This document shows, in pieces, positions 1-7,753 of a stretch of DNA of 32,159 nucleotides. Positions within the stretch are counted from its first letter, which is position 1. Each line of letters opens with the position of its first letter. Both the position numbers and the translations under genes were made by a program. The notes under the pieces are model-generated. The model was not told where the DNA came from and made no database searches. It worked only from the letters and a program-made list of their open reading frames with translations. The stretch comes from Deinococcus hopiensis KR-140 (GTDB lineage Bacteria > Deinococcota > Deinococci > Deinococcales > Deinococcaceae), in contig CALPYF020000044.1 of the NCBI GenBank assembly GCA_943327755.2, forward strand, positions 1 to 32,159. The letters are read 5' to 3'.

Positions 1-2
1 AA

Positions 3-764
3 GCCGGTGAACACGCTGCGCGTGTTCACGAGCACCTTGTCTGTCAGGGCCAGTTGCATCTCGGGCAGGTGCAGGCGGACGAACTCTGGTGTCGGACCCA
101 ACGGGGCGTGCGGTGGCTGGCAACGGCCGGCTGTGTCTCCTCACGACTGCTCCTGTGGGGTGCGTTGGCTGCTGAGCGAACGCACGCCCTGATCGCCGAG
201 GTCGTGAATCAGGTTCACTGCGCTGCACAGCTTCAATCACCAGTGCTGTGGGCGACAGATGGATACGGCGCGTGGAAAACCCAGGTTCTCAGGATGTTTC
301 GGACTCCGCGGCACACTGGGCGCCGTGGGCGCCCAGCGTTGGTGCCCTGGGCAGAGTTGCACATCGTGCTGGTCCTGAAACGGACCTCCCGTGACCGAAT
401 AGAGCGACGTATCGCGTTCGGTGACCTTTTCGAAGCGCTGCACCTGATCGAAGCGTCGCAAGGTCGGTCGGGGACCGTGAACACCGCATTTGTGGAACGG
501 TTGAACGCGACGCTCCGGACCTGGTTGCCGGCACTGGACCGTCGCGCCCGGCATGCCGGGAGCGACGGCGAGCGACTGGAACGTCACTTCTTCCTGGTGT
601 TGGCGGCGTACAACTTCATTCGTCCACATCGGTCACTTCGCGTACAGGTGAATGGTTGGTGGGTGGATCGAACGCCGGGGATGGCCGCAGGGGTGACGGA
701 TCACGCCTGGACGGTCGCGGAACTGCTCCGCTACCGGATCGAACCGTTTGTTGAAGCCGCATGA
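3..764 (+). CDS. DDE transposase, 3' part (IS1-like), cut by window edge
   Basis: The reading frame is open from the left edge, so the N-terminus lies outside the window; an internal TTG at 54 is probably not the start. The visible protein has the order of a DDE transposase: an Asp in QADELW, an Asp in WATDGYGAWKT and a Glu in FVERLNATLRTW, followed by an IRPHRSLR segment typical of the C-terminal end of the catalytic core. It would cut and rejoin the ends of an insertion sequence. The right end of the element should lie shortly after the stop codon, but I could not identify the inverted repeat because the left end is missing. The family is called IS1-like from general resemblance only. Confidence 0.8.
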   Translation, partial: AGEHAARVHEHLVCQGQLHLGQVQADELWCRTQRGVRWLATAGCVSSRLLLWGALAAERTHALIAEVVNQVHCAAQLQSPVLWATDGYGAWKTQVLRMFRTPRHTGRRGRPALVPWAELHIVLVLKRTSRDRIERRIAFGDLFEALHLIEASQGRSGTVNTAFVERLNATLRTWLPALDRRARHAGSDGERLERHFFLVLAAYNFIRPHRSLRVQVNGWWVDRTPGMAAGVTDHAWTVAELLRYRIEPFVEAA

Positions 765-776
765 TTCAGCTCCACG

Positions 777-887
777 CTGTCCTGTGGTCCTACCCGTGAC
801 CCCAGGCGACACCTGCCGCGCGTACACGTACCGCCCGCCCTTCAAGGGCACGACGCCCACGTCCAGTACCGTCTCCAGGCGGTCCAT
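777..887 (-). pseudogene. 5' stump of a gene, possibly interrupted by the IS
   Basis: On the minus strand an ATG at 887 is preceded by a purine-rich ribosome-binding-like stretch (GGTGAGG, about 890-897) and opens a frame that begins MDRLETVLDVGVV. After about 37 codons it runs into the 3' flank of the transposase gene, and beyond that it only reads the transposase in antisense. This is what a gene start cut by an IS insertion would look like. The peptide is not recognised and the exact junction is not visible, so it may be a chance frame. Confidence 0.3.
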
Positions 888-1055
888 ACCCTCACCCTAC
901 CCCACGGCCTTCACTCTGGCCGTGCGTTCAACTGCCTGCACACCCGTCGCACGGTTCACGCCTCCGTCCGGGTGACCCACCGCACATCTGGGCAGCCACC
1001 ACGTCCCACCACCCGGTACAGTGAACACCACCGACGCTCACGCAGGAGGCCCCTC

Positions 1056-2165
1056 ATGTTCCGGGAACTGTTTCTGAACCTCTGCCTCCTCATCAGCCTC
1101 CACTACCTCCTGCGCTTCACCTTCCGCGCCTGGCCCATCTCCACCCGCGGCCCACACCACACCCTCCGCCTCGCGGCCTTCGCCGCCTCCGCCGTCATCC
1201 TCATGCTCTTCCCCGCGCAGGTCGCCCCCGGCGTCATCGTCGACCTGCGCGCCGTCCCCATCGCCTTCGTCACCCTGCAGTTCGGCCTCCTCGCCGGTCT
1301 CCTCGTCGAACTCCCCCTCCTGCTCTACCGCGCCTGGATCGGCGGCATCGGCCTCTACGTCGCCCTCCCCAGCATCCTCGGCGTCGTGCTCACCGCCGCA
1401 CTCGTCCGCCGGTATGTCCCGCCCGTCGGGCCGCTCTTCTGGCGGCACTGGCCGAACGTCATCCTGATCTTCCTGTTCAACGGCGTCCCCCTCCTCTTTC
1501 TTCCGGACGGCGTCCGCCTGTTCCTGGAGGTGTATCCGCTGCTGCTGGTCATGAACGTCGCCGGGGCGCTGATCGGCTGGGGGATCCTCAGTGAGTGGTT
1601 CACCCTGCTGCGCCTCACCGGGCAGTGGCGCGCCGCGGCCTTCACCGACCCCCTCACCGGGCTCGCCAACCGCCGCCAGTTCGACCTGGACCTCACCGAC
1701 CTGGGACCGGGCGACGCACTGCTCATGCTGGACGTGGATCACTTCAAGCGCGTGAACGACACCTTCGGCCACCACGTCGGCGACGAGATCCTGCAGGAGC
1801 TCGGCCGTCTCCTCGAACAGGAGCGGCGCGGCCGGGACCGCGCCTACCGCTACGGCGGGGAAGAATTCGCGCTGATCCTCCGGGAGGTGCAGCCCGGACA
1901 GCTCCTGCGGGTCGCCGAGCGCCTGCGAGTCGGCGTGGAGCGGCGGCCGATGGGCTCCGCCCGGCTGGCCGTGACGGTCTCCGTCGGCGGCACGTGGTGG
2001 ACAGCCGCCACGGCAGCCCACCTCGTGGCCTGTGCGGACCGGGCGCTGTATCTGGCGAAGGGCAACGGCCGCAATCAGGTGTGTGAGTGGGCTCCTGATT
2101 TAAGCACCATCGAGTCCGCCAGCGAGTCGTGGTTGCCAGGGCCGACGTCCACGACCGACGGCTGA
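1056..2165 (+). CDS. Membrane-bound diguanylate cyclase (5TMR-like sensor + GGDEF)
   Basis: The protein has 369 residues, starting at an ATG 6 nt after a perfect AGGAGG (1044-1049). Residues 1-185 form five or six hydrophobic segments resembling the 5TM-LYT type membrane sensor. Residues about 190-350 are a GGDEF domain that would make cyclic di-GMP from two GTP. The signature is GGEEF at 267-271, an active variant, and metal-binding Asp residues lie in LDVDHFKRVND (226-235). An RxxD product-inhibition site (R258-D261) sits exactly five residues before GGEEF, so feedback control by c-di-GMP is expected. It is convergent with the response regulator downstream. The last 20 residues are not part of the domain. 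An in-frame extension back to 972 lacks a ribosome-binding site. Confidence 0.9.
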   Translation: MFRELFLNLCLLISLHYLLRFTFRAWPISTRGPHHTLRLAAFAASAVILMLFPAQVAPGVIVDLRAVPIAFVTLQFGLLAGLLVELPLLLYRAWIGGIGLYVALPSILGVVLTAALVRRYVPPVGPLFWRHWPNVILIFLFNGVPLLFLPDGVRLFLEVYPLLLVMNVAGALIGWGILSEWFTLLRLTGQWRAAAFTDPLTGLANRRQFDLDLTDLGPGDALLMLDVDHFKRVNDTFGHHVGDEILQELGRLLEQERRGRDRAYRYGGEEFALILREVQPGQLLRVAERLRVGVERRPMGSARLAVTVSVGGTWWTAATAAHLVACADRALYLAKGNGRNQVCEWAPDLSTIESASESWLPGPTSTTDG

Positions 2166-2191
2166 CCAGAGGGTGCTCCTGCACCGCACCG

Positions 2192-2617
2192 TCAGGTTCT
2201 GGCAGGCGCGTCGAACCGGCACTGTCCGTAGAAACCCACGAACGCGCCGATCTGCTCGGTGAACCGGCCGAGATCGATCTCCTTGGTCATGTACAGCGAC
2301 GCGAGGTGCGCGTACGCCTGCGCGATATCCGATTCGCTGGCAGACGACGTGAGGATCGCCACCGGGTAGTGCCGCAGGTCCGGATGGGCGCGGATGTGCC
2401 GCAGGGTCTCATGACCGTCCATGCGGGGCATGTTGAGATCCAGGACGATGACGTCGGGGCGTTCTGCGCCGCCACGCAGCAGCGTGTCGAGCACCTGCTG
2501 TCCGTCCTCGCAGTAGGTCACGTGGACCGGGACGTCCTGCGCGTCGAACGCCACCTCGGCCAGCAGGCGGTCCGGGAGGCTGTCATCCGCCAGGAGAACG
2601 TGAAGAGGACGAAGCAT
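2192..2617 (-). CDS. Single-domain response regulator (CheY/Rcp1-like)
   Basis: The 141-residue protein is a receiver domain with no output domain. The acidic pocket is D11/D12 (VLLADDS), the phosphoacceptor is D60 in VLDLNMPRMDG, the switch Thr is T90 in AILTSS, and the conserved Lys is K112 in YMTKEID. The proline that usually follows this Lys is replaced by Glu. The length and the spacing in the middle resemble Rcp1-type regulators that work with phytochrome-like histidine kinases; no kinase is in the window. The 26-nt gap to the convergent diguanylate cyclase suggests a small signalling cassette, but no shared promoter is possible. A GAGGA lies directly against the ATG, so the exact start is uncertain. 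Confidence 0.9.
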   Translation of the reverse strand: MLRPLHVLLADDSLPDRLLAEVAFDAQDVPVHVTYCEDGQQVLDTLLRGGAERPDVIVLDLNMPRMDGHETLRHIRAHPDLRHYPVAILTSSASESDIAQAYAHLASLYMTKEIDLGRFTEQIGAFVGFYGQCRFDAPART

Positions 2618-2696
2618 TCCTCAGCATGGCAAACATCAGGCGGCGGAACCTGATCCGGGAAGGTGAAGACGCCCAGGACGCGGCGCGGCCCGCCTC

Positions 2697-2725
2697 CCTC
2701 AGTACCTGACACTTCGCGAGACTGA
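2697..2725. repeat. Solo IS4-type terminal sequence (relic)
   Basis: These 29 bases match 26 of 29 positions of 31841-31869, the end of the IS4-family element at the right edge; the shared core is ACCTGACACTTCG. No transposase lies beside this copy, so it looks like a leftover IS end. The bases CCCTCAGT (2696-2703) and ACTGAGGG (2721-2728) also form a perfect 8-bp inverted repeat around the core. The copy lies about 90 bp upstream of the replication gene. Confidence 0.5.
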
Positions 2726-2778
2726 GGGTGCGAAGCCCCGCCTTGGACCCCACGTGCCCTTCCTCCACATCTATCGCC

Positions 2779-2806
2779 TTCACTGCATCCGCCTCTGATT
2801 TAGACT
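2779..2806 (+). promoter_or_regulatory. Leaderless promoter of the replication gene
   Basis: TTCACT (2779-2784), a 16-nt spacer and TAGACT (2801-2806) form a plausible sigma-70-like promoter. The -10 box ends only 7 nt before the ATG at 2814, so the transcript would start at or next to the start codon. There is no ribosome-binding site. The same TAGACT box precedes the VirB10-like gene at 19266. Confidence 0.5.
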
Positions 2807-2813
2807 CGTGCCG

Positions 2814-4220
2814 ATGCCCCGTTCTCGCGTCCCTGATGAGTTGGAGATGGCCCGGTGGATGGCGAGTCAGCTGAGAAGCTTGAGGGTCCAGGTTGAGCGG
2901 GCGGAGTTGCTGGTGGGGGAGTGGACGGAGGCTTTCGCGGACGCCTCAAATCCAGCTGAGGCGCTCAAGGCTGAGTACCTGGGGTGGCAGGCCGCACAGT
3001 GGGCGCTGGGGCACGGTAGCCCCGTGTCCGCGGATGAGGTGCAGATGTTGAACCGGAGTCAGCGGGTGCGCGCGGGGCACAGCCCGGAGCGGCAGCTGTG
3101 GCGGTCACGGATTGTGCAGGTCAAGCCGCATGGCGTCTACGTGCGGCTGCCATCCCGGGTGCCGGCGTGGGTGCTGCGGGAGGGGACGCGGGCCGGGCAC
3201 CTGCCGGCGATCCTGGCCCCGGATGAGCCTAGCGCGCCGATGCCGAGCCCACCGGCTCCCCTGATGATCGCCCTGGCGAACAAGCCCAGCATCCTGATCG
3301 ACCGGGCCACCCGGGGCGCGAGTGGCTGGAATGACGTGACCCTCCTGTACCAGGAGGGTCAGAGTGACCTGAGCCTCAACTACTTTGAGGAGAACGCCGG
3401 CCCGGAGCACCTGCGCCAGCAGCTGATGACCCTTGACCCCCGCACGTCCGACGTGTGGCGCCTCCTGACCGCCAAAGCATTGGAGAACGACCGCGATGAC
3501 CTGTTCGCGCCCATCACGGTCAAACCTGAGGAACTAGCCCGCGCGCTGGGCCTCAAACCTCACCCCAAGGGCGGCATGCGGCAGAAAGACCTCCTGCACT
3601 GCACGCAGAGCCTCTTCCACTTGGAGCGCCTGTGGCTGATCATGCCCGACGCCAGAGACCCCGAGGAAGCCACCCGTGAACGCGTCCTCGCCGTCATGAA
3701 GCGCGGCCGGGGCCGCCGGGTGGACGGCCAGGTCATCCCCAGCTCCTGGACGGTCGTCCTCGGCGAGTGGGCCCGCTACTTCCCCAAACGGTACGCGCCG
3801 ATCTTCCGCAGCCTCGTGGAACTGCCCGCCAACTCCGCCACGAACCTCTGGGCCAAGCAGGTCGGGACTGAAGTGACGTACTGGCTCCGGGAAACCGCGG
3901 AGGACACCAGCGCCGTGCGCAGCATCACCGTGCAGACCCTGCTGGCCCGCGCCAGTCTGCTGCCCGACGTCCTGGACATGCGGCAGAACAAGAACCTCAA
4001 CCGCGCCATCGAGCGCTTCGAAGCGACGCTGGACCTCCTGCGCTCCCTGGGCGTGCATGACGGATGGACCTACGATCCGATCAGCACGCAGGCCCTGGAC
4101 CGGCAGCAGGGCCGGCCGGCATTCTTTGAGACGTGGCTCGCCAGTCAGGTCATCCTGCAGGTGCCTGAGGTGCTGCTCAGTGCGCTGGGCGAAATGACCG
4201 AGCGGAGCACCCCCACCTGA
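2814..4220 (+). CDS. Putative plasmid replication initiator protein (RepA-like)
   Basis: This is a protein of 468 residues. The start at ATG 2814 is preferred over GTG 2808 because TAGACT lies 7 nt upstream and no Shine-Dalgarno is present. I recognise no catalytic motif. The middle and C-terminal parts (roughly 210-460) are helix-rich with winged-helix-like stretches (TVKPEELARALGL, TVQTLLARASLLPDVLD), fitting a two-winged-helix initiator. The strongest evidence is position: the gene ends inside the first of six iterons, the usual partner of an initiator that binds direct repeats at oriV. It would bind the repeats, open the origin and, through handcuffing, limit copy number. The family call is inference from context, with the length in the range of large plasmid initiators. 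Confidence 0.7.
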   Translation: MPRSRVPDELEMARWMASQLRSLRVQVERAELLVGEWTEAFADASNPAEALKAEYLGWQAAQWALGHGSPVSADEVQMLNRSQRVRAGHSPERQLWRSRIVQVKPHGVYVRLPSRVPAWVLREGTRAGHLPAILAPDEPSAPMPSPPAPLMIALANKPSILIDRATRGASGWNDVTLLYQEGQSDLSLNYFEENAGPEHLRQQLMTLDPRTSDVWRLLTAKALENDRDDLFAPITVKPEELARALGLKPHPKGGMRQKDLLHCTQSLFHLERLWLIMPDARDPEEATRERVLAVMKRGRGRRVDGQVIPSSWTVVLGEWARYFPKRYAPIFRSLVELPANSATNLWAKQVGTEVTYWLRETAEDTSAVRSITVQTLLARASLLPDVLDMRQNKNLNRAIERFEATLDLLRSLGVHDGWTYDPISTQALDRQQGRPAFFETWLASQVILQVPEVLLSALGEMTERSTPT

Positions 4221-4597
4221 CTGCCGAACACGGAAGAAGAAGCAGGGTCGTGGACAAGCTTGCGGCAGCGTGTCAAGCGGATGTGGGTGACCAACCGCGT
4301 TTTGTCGCACTGGCACAGTGATGTACGGATGGCTGTTGTCAAACGACCCCCACCTGACTGCCGAAGTCGAGTAGGTGGGAATGACTCTGGCAGGAGCGCT
4401 TTGAGCTCTGCAGATAGGAATAAGGGCTTAGCCTGCGTTTTCTCTGTCCTGCTCGAAGGAAAAGATGGTGTCCTTGTCAAACGGCCCCCACCTGACTGCC
4501 GAAATTCACCCCCACCTGGCTGCCGAAACGACCCCCACCTGACTGCCGTCGCTCCAGGCAAAAAAGGTGACATGTTGACCCCCACCTGACTGCCGAA
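4209..4597 (+). repeat. Iteron array, six 20-bp direct repeats (candidate oriV)
   Basis: The unit is ACCCCCACCTGACTGCCGAA. Copies start at 4209, 4346, 4484, 4508, 4531 and 4578, all in the same orientation. The copies at 4484 (G first), 4508 (GGCTG) and 4531 (ending TC) carry small changes. In the copies at 4346 and 4484 the match extends left through TGTCAAACG. The first copy contains the stop codon of the initiator gene. Start-to-start distances are 137, 138, 24, 23 and 47, close to multiples of 23. Direct repeats of this kind beside an initiator gene mark an iteron-controlled plasmid origin. No perfect DnaA box (TTATCCACA) was seen. Confidence 0.85.
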
Positions 4598-4921
4598 CCT
4601 GCGCGAAAAACAGCGATAGCGACAGCGATTCTCTTCCAGACTCTGCTATTCAGGCCTTCCGCATCGCGCACAAAGAGGAACTTCGACGCCAAAAGTGCCC
4701 TTTACACTGTAGAGGCCCATAGATATTTTCTCTGCTTCCCTCGTGATGAGGAAGCAACCTGGGCAGCTTGAACGTTTCGCCGATGAGGACCATTCCACAC
4801 CGTGCCAAAGTTGGCTCGCCGAAACGTCATGCGGGCGTTTCCCACTGAAAATGATATGCTCGACCCTATCGGAGGACGACTGAAGACTCACTAGCCAAAT
4901 ACCACCACTTCCGAGAACCAA
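4598..4921. other. Gene-free, lower-GC stretch beside the iterons
   Basis: No convincing gene is present. The stretch is visibly less GC-rich than the neighbouring genes and starts with a short direct repeat, ACAGCGAT at 4610-4617 and 4622-4629. Its position next to the iterons fits an origin unwinding region, but that is inference. A 45-codon frame from ATG 4746 has no ribosome-binding site and was not accepted. Confidence 0.4.
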
Positions 4922-4947
4922 AAATCCCCGCCTGGCAGCGAGGATTT
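4922..4947 (-). terminator. Hairpin with T-run on the minus strand
   Basis: AAATCC-C-CGC pairs with GCG-A-GGATTT around a 6-nt loop, with one C/A mismatch. On the minus strand the hairpin is followed by a run of T (reading into 4921-4917), the form of an intrinsic terminator for leftward transcription. No leftward gene lies to its right before 5030, so it might end an antisense or regulatory RNA, or only be a structure in the leader. Confidence 0.45.
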
Positions 4948-4958
4948 CTGGTGAAGCT

Positions 4959-4999
4959 CAGTTAGAGAGGCGTACAGTCAGATGTCGCCATTCTAACTG
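4959..4999. promoter_or_regulatory. Large stem-loop upstream of the gene at 5030
   Basis: CAGTTAGA (4959-4966) pairs perfectly with TCTAACTG (4992-4999). Inside it GGCG (4969-4972) pairs with CGCC (4986-4989), and ACA (4974-4976) with TGT (4983-4985), leaving a 6-nt loop. The stem is 15 pairs with small internal loops. It lies 30 nt before the start codon and 11 nt after another hairpin. An operator, RNA leader or single-strand origin are all possible. Confidence 0.5.
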
Positions 5000-5029
5000 G
5001 GATACCCCCCTGTTGCAAGGGAGAGACCC

Positions 5030-6361
5030 ATGAATGACGGTCCAGGGGGCGCGACGACGCGCTCCCTTTCGCTTGGTTCATCATCAAGCCCACACCCCGC
5101 CCAACTGGCGGCCCTGTACGAAGCCCAGGCGCGTCTCGAATCCAGACGCACCGCCGACCGAGCCGAACGTCTGCGTCAACTTGAGGATGAACAGGCGTTC
5201 CGAGCTGCCCTGCGGTTCAATACCCAACCGGCCCTGTTTGAACCCTCAGCCACACCCACCGTTCGGCCACAGACGCCACCTCAACCGCTTGTGCGGGTGC
5301 AGGTGGCCCGGTTACCTACCGAAGTGCCTTCCCGGGCTGCACAGGCAGCAAAGGACGAGGCTGAACGGCACAGCCACGTCGAGCGGGTCATGGCGGCCGC
5401 CGAAGAAACGATCACCAGCGCCGTGCGGCCCCGTGCACGGGCGCGCGCCCGTGCGGTGTACCGCGCTCTGGTCGAGGCGACCTTCGAGCTGATCCAACAG
5501 CGGAAGCAGCGGGCTCACCTGACCTCCTACACCTATTTCACGGTGCTGGACGTCCTGCCGGTGGCGACGAATCTAGGCACCGCCACCTGTGAACGTGCGA
5601 TCGACGACCTGCGGTCCTGTGGTCTGATCAGCACCCGCCGCGTCTATCAGCCCGCCGAGTTCCTGGACCAGACCACGGGTGAAGTCATCACCCGCAGCAC
5701 CTGCATTGGCGTGTGGCTGACCGTCCTGCTGAAAGCCGTGGCGCCCGGCCTGCGGGCCCGGGTCATGCAGGAGGAGCTGCCCACCGAAGCGCCCCGTGAC
5801 CTGGCCGCGGACCGCAAGCGCGGCCACACCGGCTACGCCCTGAAGGTTCAGCACCAGGAAGAGCAGGCCCTGCAGGCCGAAGAAGCCCTGTCTCCAGAAG
5901 TGAGGGAATCAGTTTCCCCACGAGGGGGAAACGTCAAAGTCAACCCCTTACTGCAGTGGTCGTTACCCAGAACCACCCCAGAGTCTCTGGTTACTCCTGA
6001 TTCCCTCACTTCCGCGACGCAGCCAGCCGAGGTCGTCTGGGCCCTGGGCGCGATCCTCAGCGAGCATCCCCAGCGGCGCCGGGATCTGATCGAGCAGGCC
6101 GGCCAGCGCCTCGCGTGCCTCTTCCGCGACCGCCACAGCGCCAGAGCGTACTACCGCCTGCTCTGGTGCGCCGTGGACGCCGAGTTCCGGGGCATTCCCG
6201 CCTTCTTCAGCCTGCAGAACGCCATGCAACGGGTCCTGATCGCCATGCAGGAAATCCCCGTGCGTTCACCTGGCGCTCTCCTGCTGCACGAGCTGGGCGA
6301 CCAGGGCTGCGGCTGGCTGGCGGCCAGCGGCTGGCATGACCGCGCCAGGCACGTGGCCTGA
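5030..6361 (+). CDS. Putative winged-helix plasmid protein, function unknown
   Basis: The 443-residue protein is not recognised. The ATG follows an AAGGGAG (5017-5023). Residues about 35-60 and 110-125 are charged helices. A very basic run (RPRARARARAVYR, about 132-144) precedes a segment of about 145-240 that reads like a winged helix (TSYTYFTVLDVLPVATNLG, then TCERAIDDLRSCGLISTRRVY). This suggests DNA binding. The C-terminal third is helical and hydrophobic in patches. The location between the iteron origin and the mobilisation genes would suit an accessory replication, partition or regulatory protein. The hairpins upstream may control it. It ends 3 nt from the convergent HEPN-motif gene. 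Confidence 0.6.
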   Translation: MNDGPGGATTRSLSLGSSSSPHPAQLAALYEAQARLESRRTADRAERLRQLEDEQAFRAALRFNTQPALFEPSATPTVRPQTPPQPLVRVQVARLPTEVPSRAAQAAKDEAERHSHVERVMAAAEETITSAVRPRARARARAVYRALVEATFELIQQRKQRAHLTSYTYFTVLDVLPVATNLGTATCERAIDDLRSCGLISTRRVYQPAEFLDQTTGEVITRSTCIGVWLTVLLKAVAPGLRARVMQEELPTEAPRDLAADRKRGHTGYALKVQHQEEQALQAEEALSPEVRESVSPRGGNVKVNPLLQWSLPRTTPESLVTPDSLTSATQPAEVVWALGAILSEHPQRRRDLIEQAGQRLACLFRDRHSARAYYRLLWCAVDAEFRGIPAFFSLQNAMQRVLIAMQEIPVRSPGALLLHELGDQGCGWLAASGWHDRARHVA

Positions 6362-6364
6362 CCG

Positions 6365-7396
6365 TCAGGCCGTTGGCAAGGTGAACCACTCCCCAATCTC
6401 TACCGAAGGCCACTTGAACAGCAGACCACTGGCCAGCGTGCCGTAAGCCCAGGTGCCATCACTTTCCAGGTCGAACGCGGCCCCCTCCCAGGACACCTCC
6501 CCCTCATCCAGCCAAGCCTGCGCCGCAACCTGCGTCACAAAGCCTAGAAGCGCACGACCATCGGCCCCCGTCACCACCCACGTATCCCCGGCCTGCGTGA
6601 CGGTCCAGATGGTGCCGTGCTTCATCGTCATCACTGGAAGCAGGTGCTCAGCGCTCACTGGATGGAGCTCCCTCACCTCGGAGAGAACATCATTCACCCC
6701 TTTCATCTCCTCATCGGTCAGCCGCATCAATTCCACCGACTGCTGCACGCGAGATTGGATCACCTCACTGAACGGCGCACTTGGCCTCCCCAGGTCCGGG
6801 TACCGCGCCACGACCAGTGCATCGATGTACTGCACGCTTCCCAAAAATGCCAGGGCACTGGGGAGAACATTCTCAAGCCGGTCAATCCGATCACCCAACT
6901 GAAGCGTCTCGTATTGCTCAGCAAGCAGATGATCAATCAGGCCGTTGTTATGAACCCACGCATTGCGAAGGTTCTTCAGCCTGATGAACTGATCCAGTTC
7001 ACCTGGTCGAAACGGCTCAGCCCTCAGGTAGCTGGACAGGACCTTGTGCGAGTCCTCAAACTTCCTCGCAATCTCAGCGGCGTCCTCTTCCCGTGCCAAG
7101 CTGAGCAGCTCCGCTCGGGTCATGGTCAGAGCTTCGCTGACGGTGACCCTGCGTTTCTTCGCATTCCGCTTGTCCCAGGCTTCGGCGTCATGGTCGAAGA
7201 TCAGTTCAAGTGTCCGGCGGACATAGATCTCCAGCAACTCCACCAGACGGCAGGCAATAAGGGTCTGAAGCTCGCGCCCGGCCTCCGGCAACCGCGTGAC
7301 GGCTGCCATGCTGACCATGAGCAGCGTCGCGCTATCCATCACTTCAATCGCGGCGTCTGAGAGCAGCTGAGGCGGGGCAGCATCGGGCTCAGTCAT
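6365..7396 (-). CDS. HEPN-motif protein, possible RNase
   Basis: The protein has 343 residues from ATG 7396; GTG 7405 is an alternative. The N-terminal two thirds are helical, with long charged helices. They contain RNAWVHNNG, which matches the Rx4H signature of HEPN domains (R147 and H152 counted from the GTG start). In that superfamily the Arg and His form an RNase site in a dimer; examples include abortive-infection proteins and HEPN/MNT toxins. The C-terminal 80 residues are rich in Trp and Gly and appear beta-rich, and are not recognised. It follows the HNH gene on the same strand with a gap of about 50 nt, so it is probably the last gene of the unit starting with the transglycosylase. 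No antitoxin-like nucleotidyltransferase is adjacent. The activity is inferred from one motif. Confidence 0.6.
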   Translation of the reverse strand: MTEPDAAPPQLLSDAAIEVMDSATLLMVSMAAVTRLPEAGRELQTLIACRLVELLEIYVRRTLELIFDHDAEAWDKRNAKKRRVTVSEALTMTRAELLSLAREEDAAEIARKFEDSHKVLSSYLRAEPFRPGELDQFIRLKNLRNAWVHNNGLIDHLLAEQYETLQLGDRIDRLENVLPSALAFLGSVQYIDALVVARYPDLGRPSAPFSEVIQSRVQQSVELMRLTDEEMKGVNDVLSEVRELHPVSAEHLLPVMTMKHGTIWTVTQAGDTWVVTGADGRALLGFVTQVAAQAWLDEGEVSWEGAAFDLESDGTWAYGTLASGLLFKWPSVEIGEWFTLPTA

Positions 7397-7446
7397 CAGG
7401 TGCACAGCTTACCGGCCCTAGCCAAACAGCTTCCCCCCACCTGCGC

Positions 7447-7743
7447 TTACCCGTCGAGGTCGAACAGGGGTTCCAGGCCTTGTTTCCGTTTGCGTTCCAC
7501 GTGCTCCAGCATCATGTGGTGCGCCTGGCTGGGCAGCACGCGGAGGTTCTCGGGGCGGTTGTCGCTGCGGTCCCCGTTGAGGTGGTGTACCACTTCACCT
7601 GGTTCGAGCGGCCGCCCGAGCAGTTGCTGGGCCACCACTCGGTGCTCGTACTCCTGGCATTCCTTCTCGTGATTCCACACCCGCTTGTACCACCGCTTCT
7701 TGGTGGGCTCATTGGTCATGGCCTGCACTTCATCGGTGGTCAT
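7447..7743 (-). CDS. HNH endonuclease, small
   Basis: The 98-residue protein starts at ATG 7743, 7 nt after GAGGTG, just past the stop of the transglycosylase gene. The core reads YEHRVVAQQLLGRPL, then VVHHLNGDRSDNRPENL and HHMMLEH. It contains the His (53/54), Asn (62/66) and His (75/76) positions of an HNH nuclease of the type found in phage homing enzymes and mobile elements. It would nick or cut DNA with one metal ion. A longer frame reaching back to 7875 overlaps the transglycosylase and has no ribosome-binding site. The gene lies between a VirB1-like enzyme and a HEPN-motif protein, so it may be a plasmid competition or defence nuclease. Confidence 0.8.
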   Translation of the reverse strand: MTTDEVQAMTNEPTKKRWYKRVWNHEKECQEYEHRVVAQQLLGRPLEPGEVVHHLNGDRSDNRPENLRVLPSQAHHMMLEHVERKRKQGLEPLFDLDG

Positions 7744-7753
7744 CGCATTCACC

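Noticed and set aside
748..975. 75-codon plus-strand frame after the transposase
   Set aside because: The Pro/Thr/Ser-rich product with no ribosome-binding site looks like a chance frame; the minus-strand stump is more gene-like.
1038..2021. Long minus-strand frame (327 codons) opposite the diguanylate cyclase
   Set aside because: It is the antisense of a clear GGDEF gene in GC-rich DNA and its product is repetitive Glu/Asp/Gly without domains.
4260..4589. 109-codon frame across the iterons
   Set aside because: The product is mostly the translated iteron (KRPPPDCR repeats) and there is no ribosome-binding site.
4209..4597. Possible CRISPR array
   Set aside because: The repeats are 20 bp with spacings from 3 to 118 bp between them, there are no cas genes, and they sit beside an initiator gene; iterons explain them better.
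4746..4883. 45-codon frame beginning MRKQPGQLERF
   Set aside because: No ribosome-binding site or -10 box precedes the ATG, and it lies in the presumed origin region.
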